Made by a program: the position numbers and the translations under genes
Shown: positions 1 through 7,816 of the stretch, in pieces
Layout of the letters: each line of letters opens with the position of its first letter
How positions within the stretch are numbered: position 1 is the stretch's first letter
The notes under the pieces: generated by a model
What the model saw: the letters and a program-made list of their open reading frames with translations, nothing else
Told to the model about the DNA's origin: nothing
The model's database searches: none
Origin: JAQICB01 sp046482735
GTDB lineage: Bacteria > Bacteroidota > Bacteroidia > Bacteroidales > UBA1715
Direction: 5' to 3'
Assembly: GCA_046482735.1 (NCBI GenBank)
Contig: JAWOEL010000066.1
Span: 1 to 16,240, forward strand
DNA: 16,240 bases

Positions 1-2361
1 TTTCATTAAAAAATAAACACCAACACCAACACCAACACATATCCCACCCAATAACCAACCATCATTGCATATACACCAAGATTTTTCTTCGCACATAACC
101 TGTGCCCATGCAAGTATTAGGCTTGGTATAAGAAGAGCAGCCCCCCATATAGAAATATTTTTTAGTTTTTTGTTTTCAAGTTTATCAGCAAGCATATTAA
201 CATATTGAAACATTTCATCAATTCGCCTGTTTAACTGTTTAATTTCGTTTGGTATTCCGAGTTGCGATTGGATTTTTGTATATAACTCAATACCTTGATC
301 TTGTGCAGTAACTTCGGTAAAAAAAAGCTTGTTTGAAAACCTGAAATATTTGCCTGATAAATCGCTAATTCGTTCAGCTTTTTTAACTTTATCAGAATCC
401 TTGTCAGGAAAAGTGATTATATCTGTAATTTCGTTATTATATCGTAAAATTGAAGCTTTTTGAGCTAAACACAATTTAACCATTTCGTAATACATAGTTT
501 CAAAATGATTCCATAGAATATTTCTTGAAAACCAATTTTCGGTAGTAAGTCCCATAAAAGAATAGCGGGTAATACCATATAATAAACCATTTTGTTCTAC
601 CCAACGAGCATATGTTGCTTGTTGCAAGAGTTCGTTCATCATTTTTTTGTTTTTACATGTTGGCTCAGAGGTGTCGAGAAAAATATAACGATACCAATCA
701 GAATTATTTTCGTAATTATATTCAAATTGTTTTTCTATTCGTAATTGATTTTGCTTTGAAAACGTATGTGCTAATTCATCATTTAAATACAAACAGACAG
801 TAAACATTCTATCATCAATAATAGAATTAGGAGTATATCTAACTTTAGCTTCTTTATCACTAGTAGAACCGGGTAAAAATTCTTTTATAAATGAAGGCAG
901 CTTTATTTCAATTGGTTTTCCATTAGGGATATAATCTTCAAACACTTCTTTAATTTCACAAGGGGTGGTACCATTCTCTGGAGTGTATTTAATTGAAATA
1001 CTATCAGCTAAAAACGAATTCTTGGTGCCGATTGTATATGTTTGAGTGTCTAAAAATTGAGGATAAACCCTTCTTCCATAATCATTGATAGTAAGAATTT
1101 CTTGAAACGAAGGGTGATCGTAATTCAAAAGAGAAATACTAAAAATTCCTATACCGGAAGAATAAAATGATACTGATATTTTTTGTATATCTAATCTGTA
1201 TTCTTTTGGTTCAATATCATTTTCAGGTAAAATATAAATTGTATATGTATTTTCGGCATCTTTTTGTAATTTATAATTATACGTCAGAATATCACATTCT
1301 TTCTGTATAAATTTTAATTTTTTATTTTCATCTATCTTTTTATTAAAAATTGCAGAGCGTGCAAATTCATAAAAATATGCTTTTATATTATATTGTTTAA
1401 CAATTTCATCCGGTTCTTTAGGAGAATCATTCATATTACTCCAATTATCATCATCATTGAAAATAGAATACATTTCTGATAAATCTGTTTTTTCTGAGAA
1501 AAGATTCTGTTCCTTATTATCAATATTATCAATAGTCCATGTAAACGGGAATAAAAATAGGTGCTTGCTATACGCCGCCCCCTTTACAATTGAAATAATT
1601 TTATTAATAGATTCATTTAATTTATTTGTTTCTAAAAATTCGTGCGTAAAACCAATAAATCCATTCTTGCCACCTCCATGAAAAACAGATTTTTTATTAA
1701 TTTCATCTTGAAATTCAGAAACAAGCGTATCCTTGCCTTCTCCATAATACATAATTTCCTCATCTGTATATATGAGGAGCTTTGAATATGGGAATAATCT
1801 ATCTGTTATTGGAGAAAATTTTGAAGTAGATGATTTAATTATTTGAACATCTGCATCATGTTTTTTTTGTTTGATGGATTCTTCTGCATTTTCTTCATCG
1901 GCATCGGTTACACCTTGAAATTTTCTATCTTCTTTACGAATTTCCCATACTTCTTCCATTGTAGCACCTGCTTCAATCATGCCGGGTATATAGTTTTTAT
2001 CATTTGCAGCAATAAATAGTTCTTTACGCTCAAGTTCATATCCTATTTTTTCAGCAACTTGCTCAAGAGAAGATGGTAGAATTTCTTTTTCACCGTGGTG
2101 ATCTATTTTGTAAAAATTTTCCGGTTTTTCCCAATCTGGTGGGATAGTTAGCTCTATTCCATAAATATCATAATCTATATATTGGGGATTATTAAAAACA
2201 TCTGCATATTTATCAACAGTAACTCCCCATGGTATATACTCCTCATTTTTGGGTAAAAACTCTTCGTTTTTAGCTAACAATATTTTTCGTATTGTCTGCA
2301 TTTCTAAATCATTACCACCAAGAAGAAATAATCTTTTTTTGTCGTTAGAACCCATACTCAT
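1..2361 (-). CDS. DHH-like / CorA-like two-TM fusion protein (3' end outside window)
   Basis: Continuous open frame from an ATG at 2361 to the window edge: 787 codons, no stop, so the C-terminus is missing. I read it codon by codon on the minus strand. Residues 8-150 resemble a minimal DHH phosphoesterase-type domain: a strand with GGND (15-18), acidic DYD (63-65), IDHHGE (86-91) and AAND (118-121), followed by a conserved-looking helical stretch. A long middle region (about 190-700) has LFLFPFTW at 268-275 and no domain I recognise. A charged helix leads into two hydrophobic segments, about 736-756 and 769-785, placed like the paired helices of CorA-type channels, but the usual GMN motif of CorA is not seen. 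By inference it is an inner-membrane protein with a nucleotide- or phosphoester-sensing domain. The reading frame is certain; the domain calls are from motif memory and need profile searches. An alternative start is the Met at 2355. No partner gene is visible inside the window. Confidence 0.6.
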   Translation of the reverse strand, partial: MSMGSNDKKRLFLLGGNDLEMQTIRKILLAKNEEFLPKNEEYIPWGVTVDKYADVFNNPQYIDYDIYGIELTIPPDWEKPENFYKIDHHGEKEILPSSLEQVAEKIGYELERKELFIAANDKNYIPGMIEAGATMEEVWEIRKEDRKFQGVTDADEENAEESIKQKKHDADVQIIKSSTSKFSPITDRLFPYSKLLIYTDEEIMYYGEGKDTLVSEFQDEINKKSVFHGGGKNGFIGFTHEFLETNKLNESINKIISIVKGAAYSKHLFLFPFTWTIDNIDNKEQNLFSEKTDLSEMYSIFNDDDNWSNMNDSPKEPDEIVKQYNIKAYFYEFARSAIFNKKIDENKKLKFIQKECDILTYNYKLQKDAENTYTIYILPENDIEPKEYRLDIQKISVSFYSSGIGIFSISLLNYDHPSFQEILTINDYGRRVYPQFLDTQTYTIGTKNSFLADSISIKYTPENGTTPCEIKEVFEDYIPNGKPIEIKLPSFIKEFLPGSTSDKEAKVRYTPNSIIDDRMFTVCLYLNDELAHTFSKQNQLRIEKQFEYNYENNSDWYRYIFLDTSEPTCKNKKMMNELLQQATYARWVEQNGLLYGITRYSFMGLTTENWFSRNILWNHFETMYYEMVKLCLAQKASILRYNNEITDIITFPDKDSDKVKKAERISDLSGKYFRFSNKLFFTEVTAQDQGIELYTKIQSQLGIPNEIKQLNRRIDEMFQYVNMLADKLENKKLKNISIWGAALLIPSLILAWAQVMCEEKSWCICNDGWLLGGICVGVGVGVYFLMK
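16..38. repeat. Hexanucleotide tandem tract in coding sequence
   Basis: Nearly four perfect copies of a 6-base unit (AACACC on the plus strand, GTTGGT on the coding strand). It encodes alternating Val-Gly in the second predicted membrane helix of the DHH/CorA-like protein. The period is a multiple of three, so gain or loss of a unit would keep the frame and change helix length by two residues. Confidence 0.85.
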
Positions 2362-2602
2362 AAAGCATTATATTTTCAAAAATTTATTTACAAACAAAAA
2401 CCTCCCTACAAACATAAGTATTTACACTCATATTTAAAAGAGAAAATTTGAATAATATATTGAAATGAGTTCTCCCTGATTTTTAAAGTTCAAAATCTTA
2501 TTCGACTTACATAAGATAATGTAAAGAGCTGAATATTATAGTGTTTTCACAAAAAACAACTAATATAGTATGCACACTACATAATCATATCTATAAAAAG
2601 CA
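2362..2602. other. Intergenic region upstream of the DHH/CorA-like gene
   Basis: This 241-base AT-rich gap separates the GH8 stop from the start of the DHH/CorA-like gene, both on the minus strand. It has a -7-like box (2409-2416) and a weak hairpin with 6-base arms (2507-2512 and 2519-2524) without a U tract. No convincing small gene was seen. Confidence 0.5.
2409..2416 (-). promoter_or_regulatory. Bacteroidota -7 box candidate for the DHH/CorA-like gene
   Basis: Minus-strand TATGTTTG matches TAnnTTTG exactly and lies about 48 bases before the ATG at 2361. I see no TTG-type -33 element at a suitable distance, so this is only a partial promoter match. Confidence 0.35.
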
Positions 2603-3841
2603 TCACTCCACCCCATACGGATTCCAGAAATTACCGCTGGCTAAAAACATGTATAATACCTGTAAGCACGATTCGTAATATCGTTCTGCCGGAACTGAGG
2701 CAAATTCACGCATAAAGCGGTCGGTTGTGCGTTGTGAGGATGACATGGCAGCTAATGCAAATGAACCGACAAAAGGTACTGAATGGCGATGTCCGTATGT
2801 CGGAGCATCCGGATTTATGCGACGTAAGCCATTGTGCCAATAATTGTCTACCACATTTTCTATTCCACCGGCTCCGTACCAAATTTCGCCGTCTTCGGCA
2901 AATTGATTATAGATTGGTGTTTCTATAAATGTTGTTATATTTTGTGTCCACACTTCAGCTTCTTTTGTGCCCCACCACAAATAATCGGTTGCTATTCGCC
3001 AGGGTGTCCGGCAGGCATCGTATTGGTATGAATTATACACACCCGAACCACTTACTTCGTAATAACAATTTTCTGGGTCGCCTCCTTTATGATTTGTCCA
3101 CGCATATACCAATCCTGTATGAGGATTCGTATTGCGGTTCAGGGTAACATAGCTGTCTTCTGCTGCCTGAAGCCAAAATGCTGCTCCCTGCATATCGGTA
3201 TGGTCTTCTTTGAATTGTGCAAATGCACGATAATATGCCGGGGAATAATATGAAGGATTGGTACAATTACACCCACCAAAATCATCACCCGGTTTTTGCA
3301 CAATAATTCCTTCACACATAAGAAAATTATGGGTCTGCAAACTATCAATTATTGCATGGGCAATATCGGCATAGCTAGTTTCAGTTGGCCATTGTTTCAT
3401 GGCAACAAGCAAAGCTATAGCAGCATCAAGATCACCATCGGTTGCTCCATTTTTCTTATTATTTCCGGTTTCGCAATCGGTATATATCCAATTCATCAAG
3501 CCTCGTTCGTTGAGGCGTGCCATATAATAATTCAATAATTTATCGAATATAATTTTATCACCGGCATATGCGGTTATTGCCAAACCATAACCAATACCTT
3601 CTGAAACGGTTATGGTAGAATCTTCTTTCACCACCCGTGCTTCATTTTCACCGCATTCGCGAATGAATTTTTGCTTCCAAGCAGTATATGCGTTCATTGC
3701 TTCTGTGTCGGTAATATGAGCAGATTTATTTCCTTGTGTATATTCGACATTTTGTGGAAAAGGAAATTTTGTCGCAGTTTGGGCACGACTAAATTGTGTA
3801 GACATACACAATACGAGAGTAAGTAGAGTTACAATTTTCAT
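2603..3841 (-). CDS. Secreted glycoside hydrolase family 8 (endoglucanase-like)
   Basis: 412 residues. An N-terminal signal peptide (hydrophobic 3-13, probable cleavage after SRA at 18-20) shows export. The rest is a single GH8 (alpha/alpha)6-barrel domain. VSEGIGYGL at 79-87 carries the conserved proton-donor Glu81, and ATDGDLDAA at 133-141 is the family 8 signature with its invariant Asp residues. Family 8 enzymes are inverting hydrolases of beta-1,4 glucans, mixed-linkage glucan, xylan or chitosan; the substrate cannot be read from this sequence. A Cys-rich CNCTNPSYY block and a terminal NFWNPYG motif are shared almost word for word with the large GH8 at 13013-15697, so the two are paralogues, this one lacking accessory domains. 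It follows the glycosyltransferase gene by 39 bases, but a good promoter sits in that gap, so it is probably transcribed separately. Confidence 0.9.
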   Translation of the reverse strand: MKIVTLLTLVLCMSTQFSRAQTATKFPFPQNVEYTQGNKSAHITDTEAMNAYTAWKQKFIRECGENEARVVKEDSTITVSEGIGYGLAITAYAGDKIIFDKLLNYYMARLNERGLMNWIYTDCETGNNKKNGATDGDLDAAIALLVAMKQWPTETSYADIAHAIIDSLQTHNFLMCEGIIVQKPGDDFGGCNCTNPSYYSPAYYRAFAQFKEDHTDMQGAAFWLQAAEDSYVTLNRNTNPHTGLVYAWTNHKGGDPENCYYEVSGSGVYNSYQYDACRTPWRIATDYLWWGTKEAEVWTQNITTFIETPIYNQFAEDGEIWYGAGGIENVVDNYWHNGLRRINPDAPTYGHRHSVPFVGSFALAAMSSSQRTTDRFMREFASVPAERYYESCLQVLYMFLASGNFWNPYGVE

Positions 3842-3868
3842 ATGTTTAAATTTTTATTTAGGATGCGG

Positions 3869-3901
3869 CAAAAATACACATTATGATTGATATATCTCCA
3901 A
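3869..3901 (-). promoter_or_regulatory. Bacteroidota-type promoter for the GH8 gene
   Basis: Minus-strand TATTTTTG (3869-3876) is an exact TAnnTTTG -7 box, and TTG (3899-3901) lies 22 bases upstream as a -33 element. The -33 part is inside the last codons of the glycosyltransferase gene. The box is 27 bases before the GH8 ATG, giving a short leader. Confidence 0.6.
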
Positions 3902-5017
3902 TAATGTATCAATATAATCAGTAATATTATACTCCGATGCGGTGATGAGTGCTTCTTTAGAAATTGCGGAATAAATATTCGAATTCTTATACAGTGTAAT
4001 TATATATTCAGCAAATTCAGCAACTTTTTTATCATACACTATATACCCGTTTTTTCCGTGACGAATAATATCCCTATTTCCTTTACCGTCGAGGCACACA
4101 ACCGGCAAGCCCGCTGCCATTGCCTCAATCAGAACCAAACCAAATGGTTCGTACGTTGCGGCATGCACATACACATCTGCCTTTTTATAAAACTCTTCAA
4201 CATCTTTATTTCCATGCAAAATTACAGCATCCTGCAAAGATTTTTTTTCGATACGATCTTCAATTTTTTTTCGGTCAGAACCTTCGCCAAGAATATGTAA
4301 TTCACAAGGAACTTGCTTTTGATGCAGATATTCAACGACTGACAGGAGAAATGATTGATTTTTTTTCGCCACAAGACTCCCAACACTCAAGAGATTAATT
4401 TTGGTGTCGGCACATTTGTGTTGAGAATGTGCAGCAGAAAAATGATTCACATCAATAGCATTATGTAATAAAATCGCATTTTGATGCAACACATTCGGCA
4501 AATTCTGTTGAGCAAAGGCATATGAATCATGTGCAATTGCAATAAACCGGGTATTAGTTTCAATATATTTAGGAATCAGCATTTTACGCTCAAACCAATT
4601 CGTGATTTTTGCTTTCGAAAACGGTATCAGATATTTTTGTAATTGCGGCATATTATCATGCAAATGAGAAAACCATTTTGCATGGGGATAGTGAATGTGA
4701 CGACTCACAAAATCGCCTATCCACAAATGAGTGTGAATAACATCAGGCTTAAAATCATCGACATATGCCTGCAATTCAGCAATATTTGACTGATGCTTTT
4801 TTGTGACAGAAGGTATATAAGAAGCCGGCACCACATCCCAAATATCAGAATTACTATATTCAGGATATTCATTTAACGAAGAAAACGTAACAAGACGAAC
4901 GACTACCTGTTCACGCTTAGCTAATTCATTACATATAGCAATAGCTAAACGCTCAGCACCACCTTTTCGTAAGTTTGGAATAATATGTACTATGCGAAGA
5001 GGCATATGAATATTCAT
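3881..5017 (-). CDS. Glycosyltransferase family 4 (GT-B fold)
   Basis: 378 residues, a normal length for GT4. The N-terminal acceptor half starts with RIVHIIPNLRKGGAER (8-23), the glycine-rich loop typical of the family. The C-terminal nucleotide-sugar half has GSLVAKKN (213-220), ILGEGSD (242-248) and the E-x7-E motif in EPFGLVLIEAM, with Glu290 and Glu298 predicted to contact the donor sugar. No membrane helix or signal peptide, so it should act at the cytoplasmic face, transferring a sugar from a nucleotide donor to a lipid-linked or surface glycan. Donor and acceptor cannot be inferred. The start could be the Met at 5017 or the in-frame Met four codons later; the domain fits either. It lies 52 bases after fabH on the same strand and may be co-transcribed with it. 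No other polysaccharide-biosynthesis genes are nearby. Confidence 0.88.
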   Translation of the reverse strand: MNIHMPLRIVHIIPNLRKGGAERLAIAICNELAKREQVVVRLVTFSSLNEYPEYSNSDIWDVVPASYIPSVTKKHQSNIAELQAYVDDFKPDVIHTHLWIGDFVSRHIHYPHAKWFSHLHDNMPQLQKYLIPFSKAKITNWFERKMLIPKYIETNTRFIAIAHDSYAFAQQNLPNVLHQNAILLHNAIDVNHFSAAHSQHKCADTKINLLSVGSLVAKKNQSFLLSVVEYLHQKQVPCELHILGEGSDRKKIEDRIEKKSLQDAVILHGNKDVEEFYKKADVYVHAATYEPFGLVLIEAMAAGLPVVCLDGKGNRDIIRHGKNGYIVYDKKVAEFAEYIITLYKNSNIYSAISKEALITASEYNITDYIDTLLEIYQS

Positions 5018-5069
5018 ATAAAAATAGCGTAAAGAAAAAAGAATTATAAAAACTCTTTTGTTGTAAACA

Positions 5070-6059
5070 TTACAGAGCCCACTTCACATACACTGCACCC
5101 CAACTATATCCACCACCAAAAGCAGCAAGAATGAGGTTGTCACCTTTTTGGAAAGACTTCTCAAATTCCCACATACAAAGAGGAATAGTAGCAGCAGTAG
5201 TGTTACCGTATTTTTGGATATTAATGCACATTTGCTCAGATTTGAGTCCCAAATGATGTTGAGTCGCATCAATAATACGTTTATTTGCCTGATGAGGAAT
5301 TAAATAATTAACATCTTCACCGGTCATAGAATTTCGCTCCAATAAATCACGAGCAGAACCCGCCATACCATTTACCGCAATTTTAAACACCGGTTGACCT
5401 TCCTGATGTATAAAATGTTATTTCGCATCAACAGTTTCATGCGTTGCAGGGTTAAGAGAACCACCGGCTTTTAAACATAAATGTTCCCAATTGGTACTAT
5501 CAACATGTAGGTTTGAATCTATCACCCCATTTCCTTCTTCATTTGGCTCAACAAGTACCGCAGCAGCACCATCACCAAAAAGAATACACGTATTACGATT
5601 TGTATAATCTGTAAGAGAAGTCATCATATCAGCCCCAACCAAGACAATTTTTTTATACCGACCCGATTCAATAAATTGAGCAGCGGTTTCGAGACCAAAC
5701 AAAAAGCCACTACATGCCGAATTTAAATCGAATGCAAAAGCATTTTTCGCCCCAACCTTAGTAGCTGTAAGAGCAGCACATGAAGGGAACATCATATCAG
5801 GAGTAATAGTAGCCACAATAATAAGTTCAACATCCTCAGGATTTGTATGCGTCTTATCTAAAAGCCCTTTTACAGCTTCAGTAGCCATATCAGAAGTTGC
5901 CTTAGACGGATCTTTTAAAATCCTTCGCTCCTTAATTCCGGTACGAGTTGTAATCCATTCATCATTTGTATCTACAATTTGTTCAAGATAATCATTTGTA
6001 ATAATATCTTCAGGTACCCAACCATGAATGCCTGTAATAGCAGCGTGTAATGTTCCCAT
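5070..6059 (-). pseudogene. fabH: Beta-ketoacyl-ACP synthase III, interrupted by one in-frame TAA
   Basis: FabH condenses acetyl-CoA (or branched acyl-CoA) with malonyl-ACP to start fatty-acid synthesis. Read through, the gene gives 329 residues, the usual length. The thiolase-fold triad is complete: Cys116 in DLNSACSG, His256 in IPHQAN and Asn286 in YGNTTAA. Codon 214 is TAA (minus strand of 5418-5420), splitting it into a 213-residue fragment (5418-6059) and a downstream part. The two halves are in the same frame, so there is no indel; the reading continues as HFIHQEGQP, exactly what FabH has here. A single C-to-T change of CAA (Gln) would explain it. The start ATG overlaps the plsX stop (TAATG), implying translational coupling. 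It may be a real inactivation, a sequencing error or a polymorphism; the window cannot tell. The gene identity is certain. Confidence 0.9.
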
Positions 6060-7000
6060 TATTGAAAAGCTTGTTTAATTTTATTAGTTAAATCAGAGTT
6101 TGTGATATGATACGTTTGTAAAATCATATTGGTAAATGCTATCTTATTCGAAGCACCATGGCCAATAACAATTGGAGCATTTACACCCAAAACGGGTGTT
6201 CCACCATGATTTTCATAATTAAAAAGATCTAAATAAGGATGTGAAAATTGTAAGTGCTGAGTAATTTTATACACAGACTCCAGCTGTTTTAGCACTATAT
6301 TTCCGGTAAAACCGTCACATACAATTACATCTGCCTTATCAGTATATAATTCATTACTTTCAATATTTCCGTGAAAATCGAAATGAATACCATCTTTCAT
6401 AAGTTCAAATGTTGCCTTAGTCAACAAGTTACCCTTCTCTTCTTCCTCACCGATATTCAGCAAGCAGACTTTAGGTATTTCAATTTCATGATAATATTTA
6501 GCAAATAAATCACCAAGAATTCCATATTGGTATAAGACATCGGGTTTACAGTCGGAATTCAATCCAACATCAAGTAATACACCATGAGATGCACCGGAAA
6601 TTTTAGGAATAGGACTAGTAATACATGGACGCATTATTCCGGGAATAGACTTTATAGTATACATTGTGCCAACCATCATAGCACCGGTATTTCCAGCACT
6701 GGTAAATGCATCTATTTTACCCGAATATAAATGCTTAAAACCGATTGTAATACTTGAATCTTTCTTATACTGAAAAGATTTAGCAGGATGCTCACCCATT
6801 CCAATAACTTCAGTAGTATGTACAACTTCAATTTTATTGCCAGGGTATTCCTGCGTATCCAAAATAGCATCTATTTGCTGAGCATCACCAAATAATACTA
6901 TTGTACATTTACAATTTGCATTATTGGCAGCATTTACAGCTCCCAGGACAGCTTGTTTTGGGGCAAAATCTCCCCCCATAGCATCGATTCCAATTCTCAT
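6059..7000 (-). CDS. plsX: Phosphate acyltransferase PlsX
   Basis: 313 residues, normal for the family. PlsX converts acyl-ACP and phosphate into acyl-phosphate, the donor used by PlsY in the first step of phosphatidate synthesis; it is a peripheral membrane enzyme. The N-terminus RIGIDAMGGDFAP is the classic family start. Further markers are TSAGNTGAMM (100-109), LLDVGLNSDCKP and VCDGFTGNIVLK. It sits between rpmF and fabH with a 20-base gap before it and a one-base TAATG overlap after it, the standard fatty-acid/phospholipid operon order in bacteria. Nothing in the sequence looks damaged. Confidence 0.96.
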   Translation of the reverse strand: MRIGIDAMGGDFAPKQAVLGAVNAANNANCKCTIVLFGDAQQIDAILDTQEYPGNKIEVVHTTEVIGMGEHPAKSFQYKKDSSITIGFKHLYSGKIDAFTSAGNTGAMMVGTMYTIKSIPGIMRPCITSPIPKISGASHGVLLDVGLNSDCKPDVLYQYGILGDLFAKYYHEIEIPKVCLLNIGEEEEKGNLLTKATFELMKDGIHFDFHGNIESNELYTDKADVIVCDGFTGNIVLKQLESVYKITQHLQFSHPYLDLFNYENHGGTPVLGVNAPIVIGHGASNKIAFTNMILQTYHITNSDLTNKIKQAFQ

Positions 7001-7020
7001 GCTATTTATATATTTGATAC

Positions 7021-7212
7021 CTATTCAGAATCGTTCTTTGTAAATACAAGCTTTCCGTTGTAATACACACTTCCTTCATATTCATATGCGGTATGACGAC
7101 GGTGCACCACTCCTGTTTCGGGGCATCTGCTTAATGTTGGCATTTCTGCTTTATAATGTGTACGTCTTTTATTTCTACGAGTTTTCGACGTTTTACGTTT
7201 TGGATGTGCCAT
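7021..7212 (-). CDS. rpmF: Large ribosomal subunit protein bL32 (zinc-free form)
   Basis: 63 residues starting MAHPKRKTSKTRRNKRRTH, the rRNA-binding basic N-terminus of bL32. Zinc-binding bL32 proteins carry two CxxC pairs; here only Cys30 remains (SRCPETGVVH), so it cannot form a zinc ribbon and belongs to the C-minus form. The C-terminal part (YYNGKLVF) is otherwise conserved. It lies 11 bases after the DUF177 gene and 20 bases before plsX, in the usual operon. Confidence 0.96.
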   Translation of the reverse strand: MAHPKRKTSKTRRNKRRTHYKAEMPTLSRCPETGVVHRRHTAYEYEGSVYYNGKLVFTKNDSE

Positions 7213-7223
7213 TGTATTAAATT

Positions 7224-7751
7224 TTAATTATCAAACAATTTTTTTAATGTATCCCATCTGGGATCTGTTTTATTACTTTCAGTATGTTCTTTTCTCTTTT
7301 CTGAATCGAGCAATCGCTCTATTTCCGGATTACATTCATTCTCCGGATGCATTTTTTGCAAAGGTATTGAAACTATTATCATTTCGCGAAACAAATCTGT
7401 CATATCCAACTCCACATCTTGTGGCGATACTAATATAACATTCTCCTCATCGGTAAACTCGTGCCCCAGTTCATCTGTTTTCACCAGAAATGTTTCACTA
7501 TGTTCTATCTCTACCGAACATTCCTCTCGACATCTGTCGCACAATACATCAATAGTTCCGTGTATAGATAACTCTATAGTTCGCATATTATTATGCGTTT
7601 CTATACGTAATTCTACAGATATATCTGCACCATACACATCTTCAATATCATTTTGCTCAATGAACGCTCGCTGTATAGTAAATGAACACTCTTGTACACC
7701 TACATGTGTTTTCTGTAAGGGTATAGTATATTTTGCTTTCTTACTGTTCAT
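7224..7751 (-). CDS. yceD: DUF177 / YceD family protein
   Basis: 175 residues. The family is recognised by its position directly before rpmF and by the cysteine cluster CDRCREEC (Cys71, Cys74, Cys78) after a beta-rich N-terminal half, followed by an acidic stretch and the VELDMTDLFREMIIVSIPLQ core. DUF177 proteins in other bacteria and in plastids are linked to 23S rRNA accumulation and ribosome assembly, and the conserved cysteines suggest metal binding; the exact role here is inferred. It is the first gene of the operon, with a -7-like box just upstream. Confidence 0.88.
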   Translation of the reverse strand: MNSKKAKYTIPLQKTHVGVQECSFTIQRAFIEQNDIEDVYGADISVELRIETHNNMRTIELSIHGTIDVLCDRCREECSVEIEHSETFLVKTDELGHEFTDEENVILVSPQDVELDMTDLFREMIIVSIPLQKMHPENECNPEIERLLDSEKRKEHTESNKTDPRWDTLKKLFDN

Positions 7752-7768
7752 ACAGAAAATTTAGGTCG

Positions 7769-7796
7769 CAAAATTAGGAAAAACTGTTAAAACAAA
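7769..7796 (-). promoter_or_regulatory. Promoter candidate for the DUF177-rpmF-plsX-fabH operon
   Basis: Minus-strand TAATTTTG (7769-7776) fits TAnnTTTG exactly, 17 bases before the DUF177 ATG. TTTG at 7793-7796 could be the -33 element, though the 16-base spacer is shorter than usual. The 65-base gap to the epimerase gene is the natural place for an operon promoter. Confidence 0.5.
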
Positions 7797-7816
7797 AAAT
7801 TTTATCTTGTTTTATT

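Noticed and set aside
16..38. A CRISPR-like or VNTR array
   Set aside because: The 6-base unit has no spacers and is explained as Val-Gly codons of a membrane helix.
612..2437. Short plus-strand open frames of 62-74 codons at 612-803, 1457-1681 and 2249-2437
   Set aside because: They lie opposite the long continuous minus-strand frame, carry no recognisable motif and have no promoter; they are frame shadows.
5418..5420. UAA reassigned to Gln
   Set aside because: plsX and the fabH end both use TAA as a stop in the expected place, and no other gene has an internal TAA.
5070..6059. A frameshift in fabH
   Set aside because: Both halves are in the same frame (669 bases, 223 codons, between their first bases), so one TAA substitution is sufficient.
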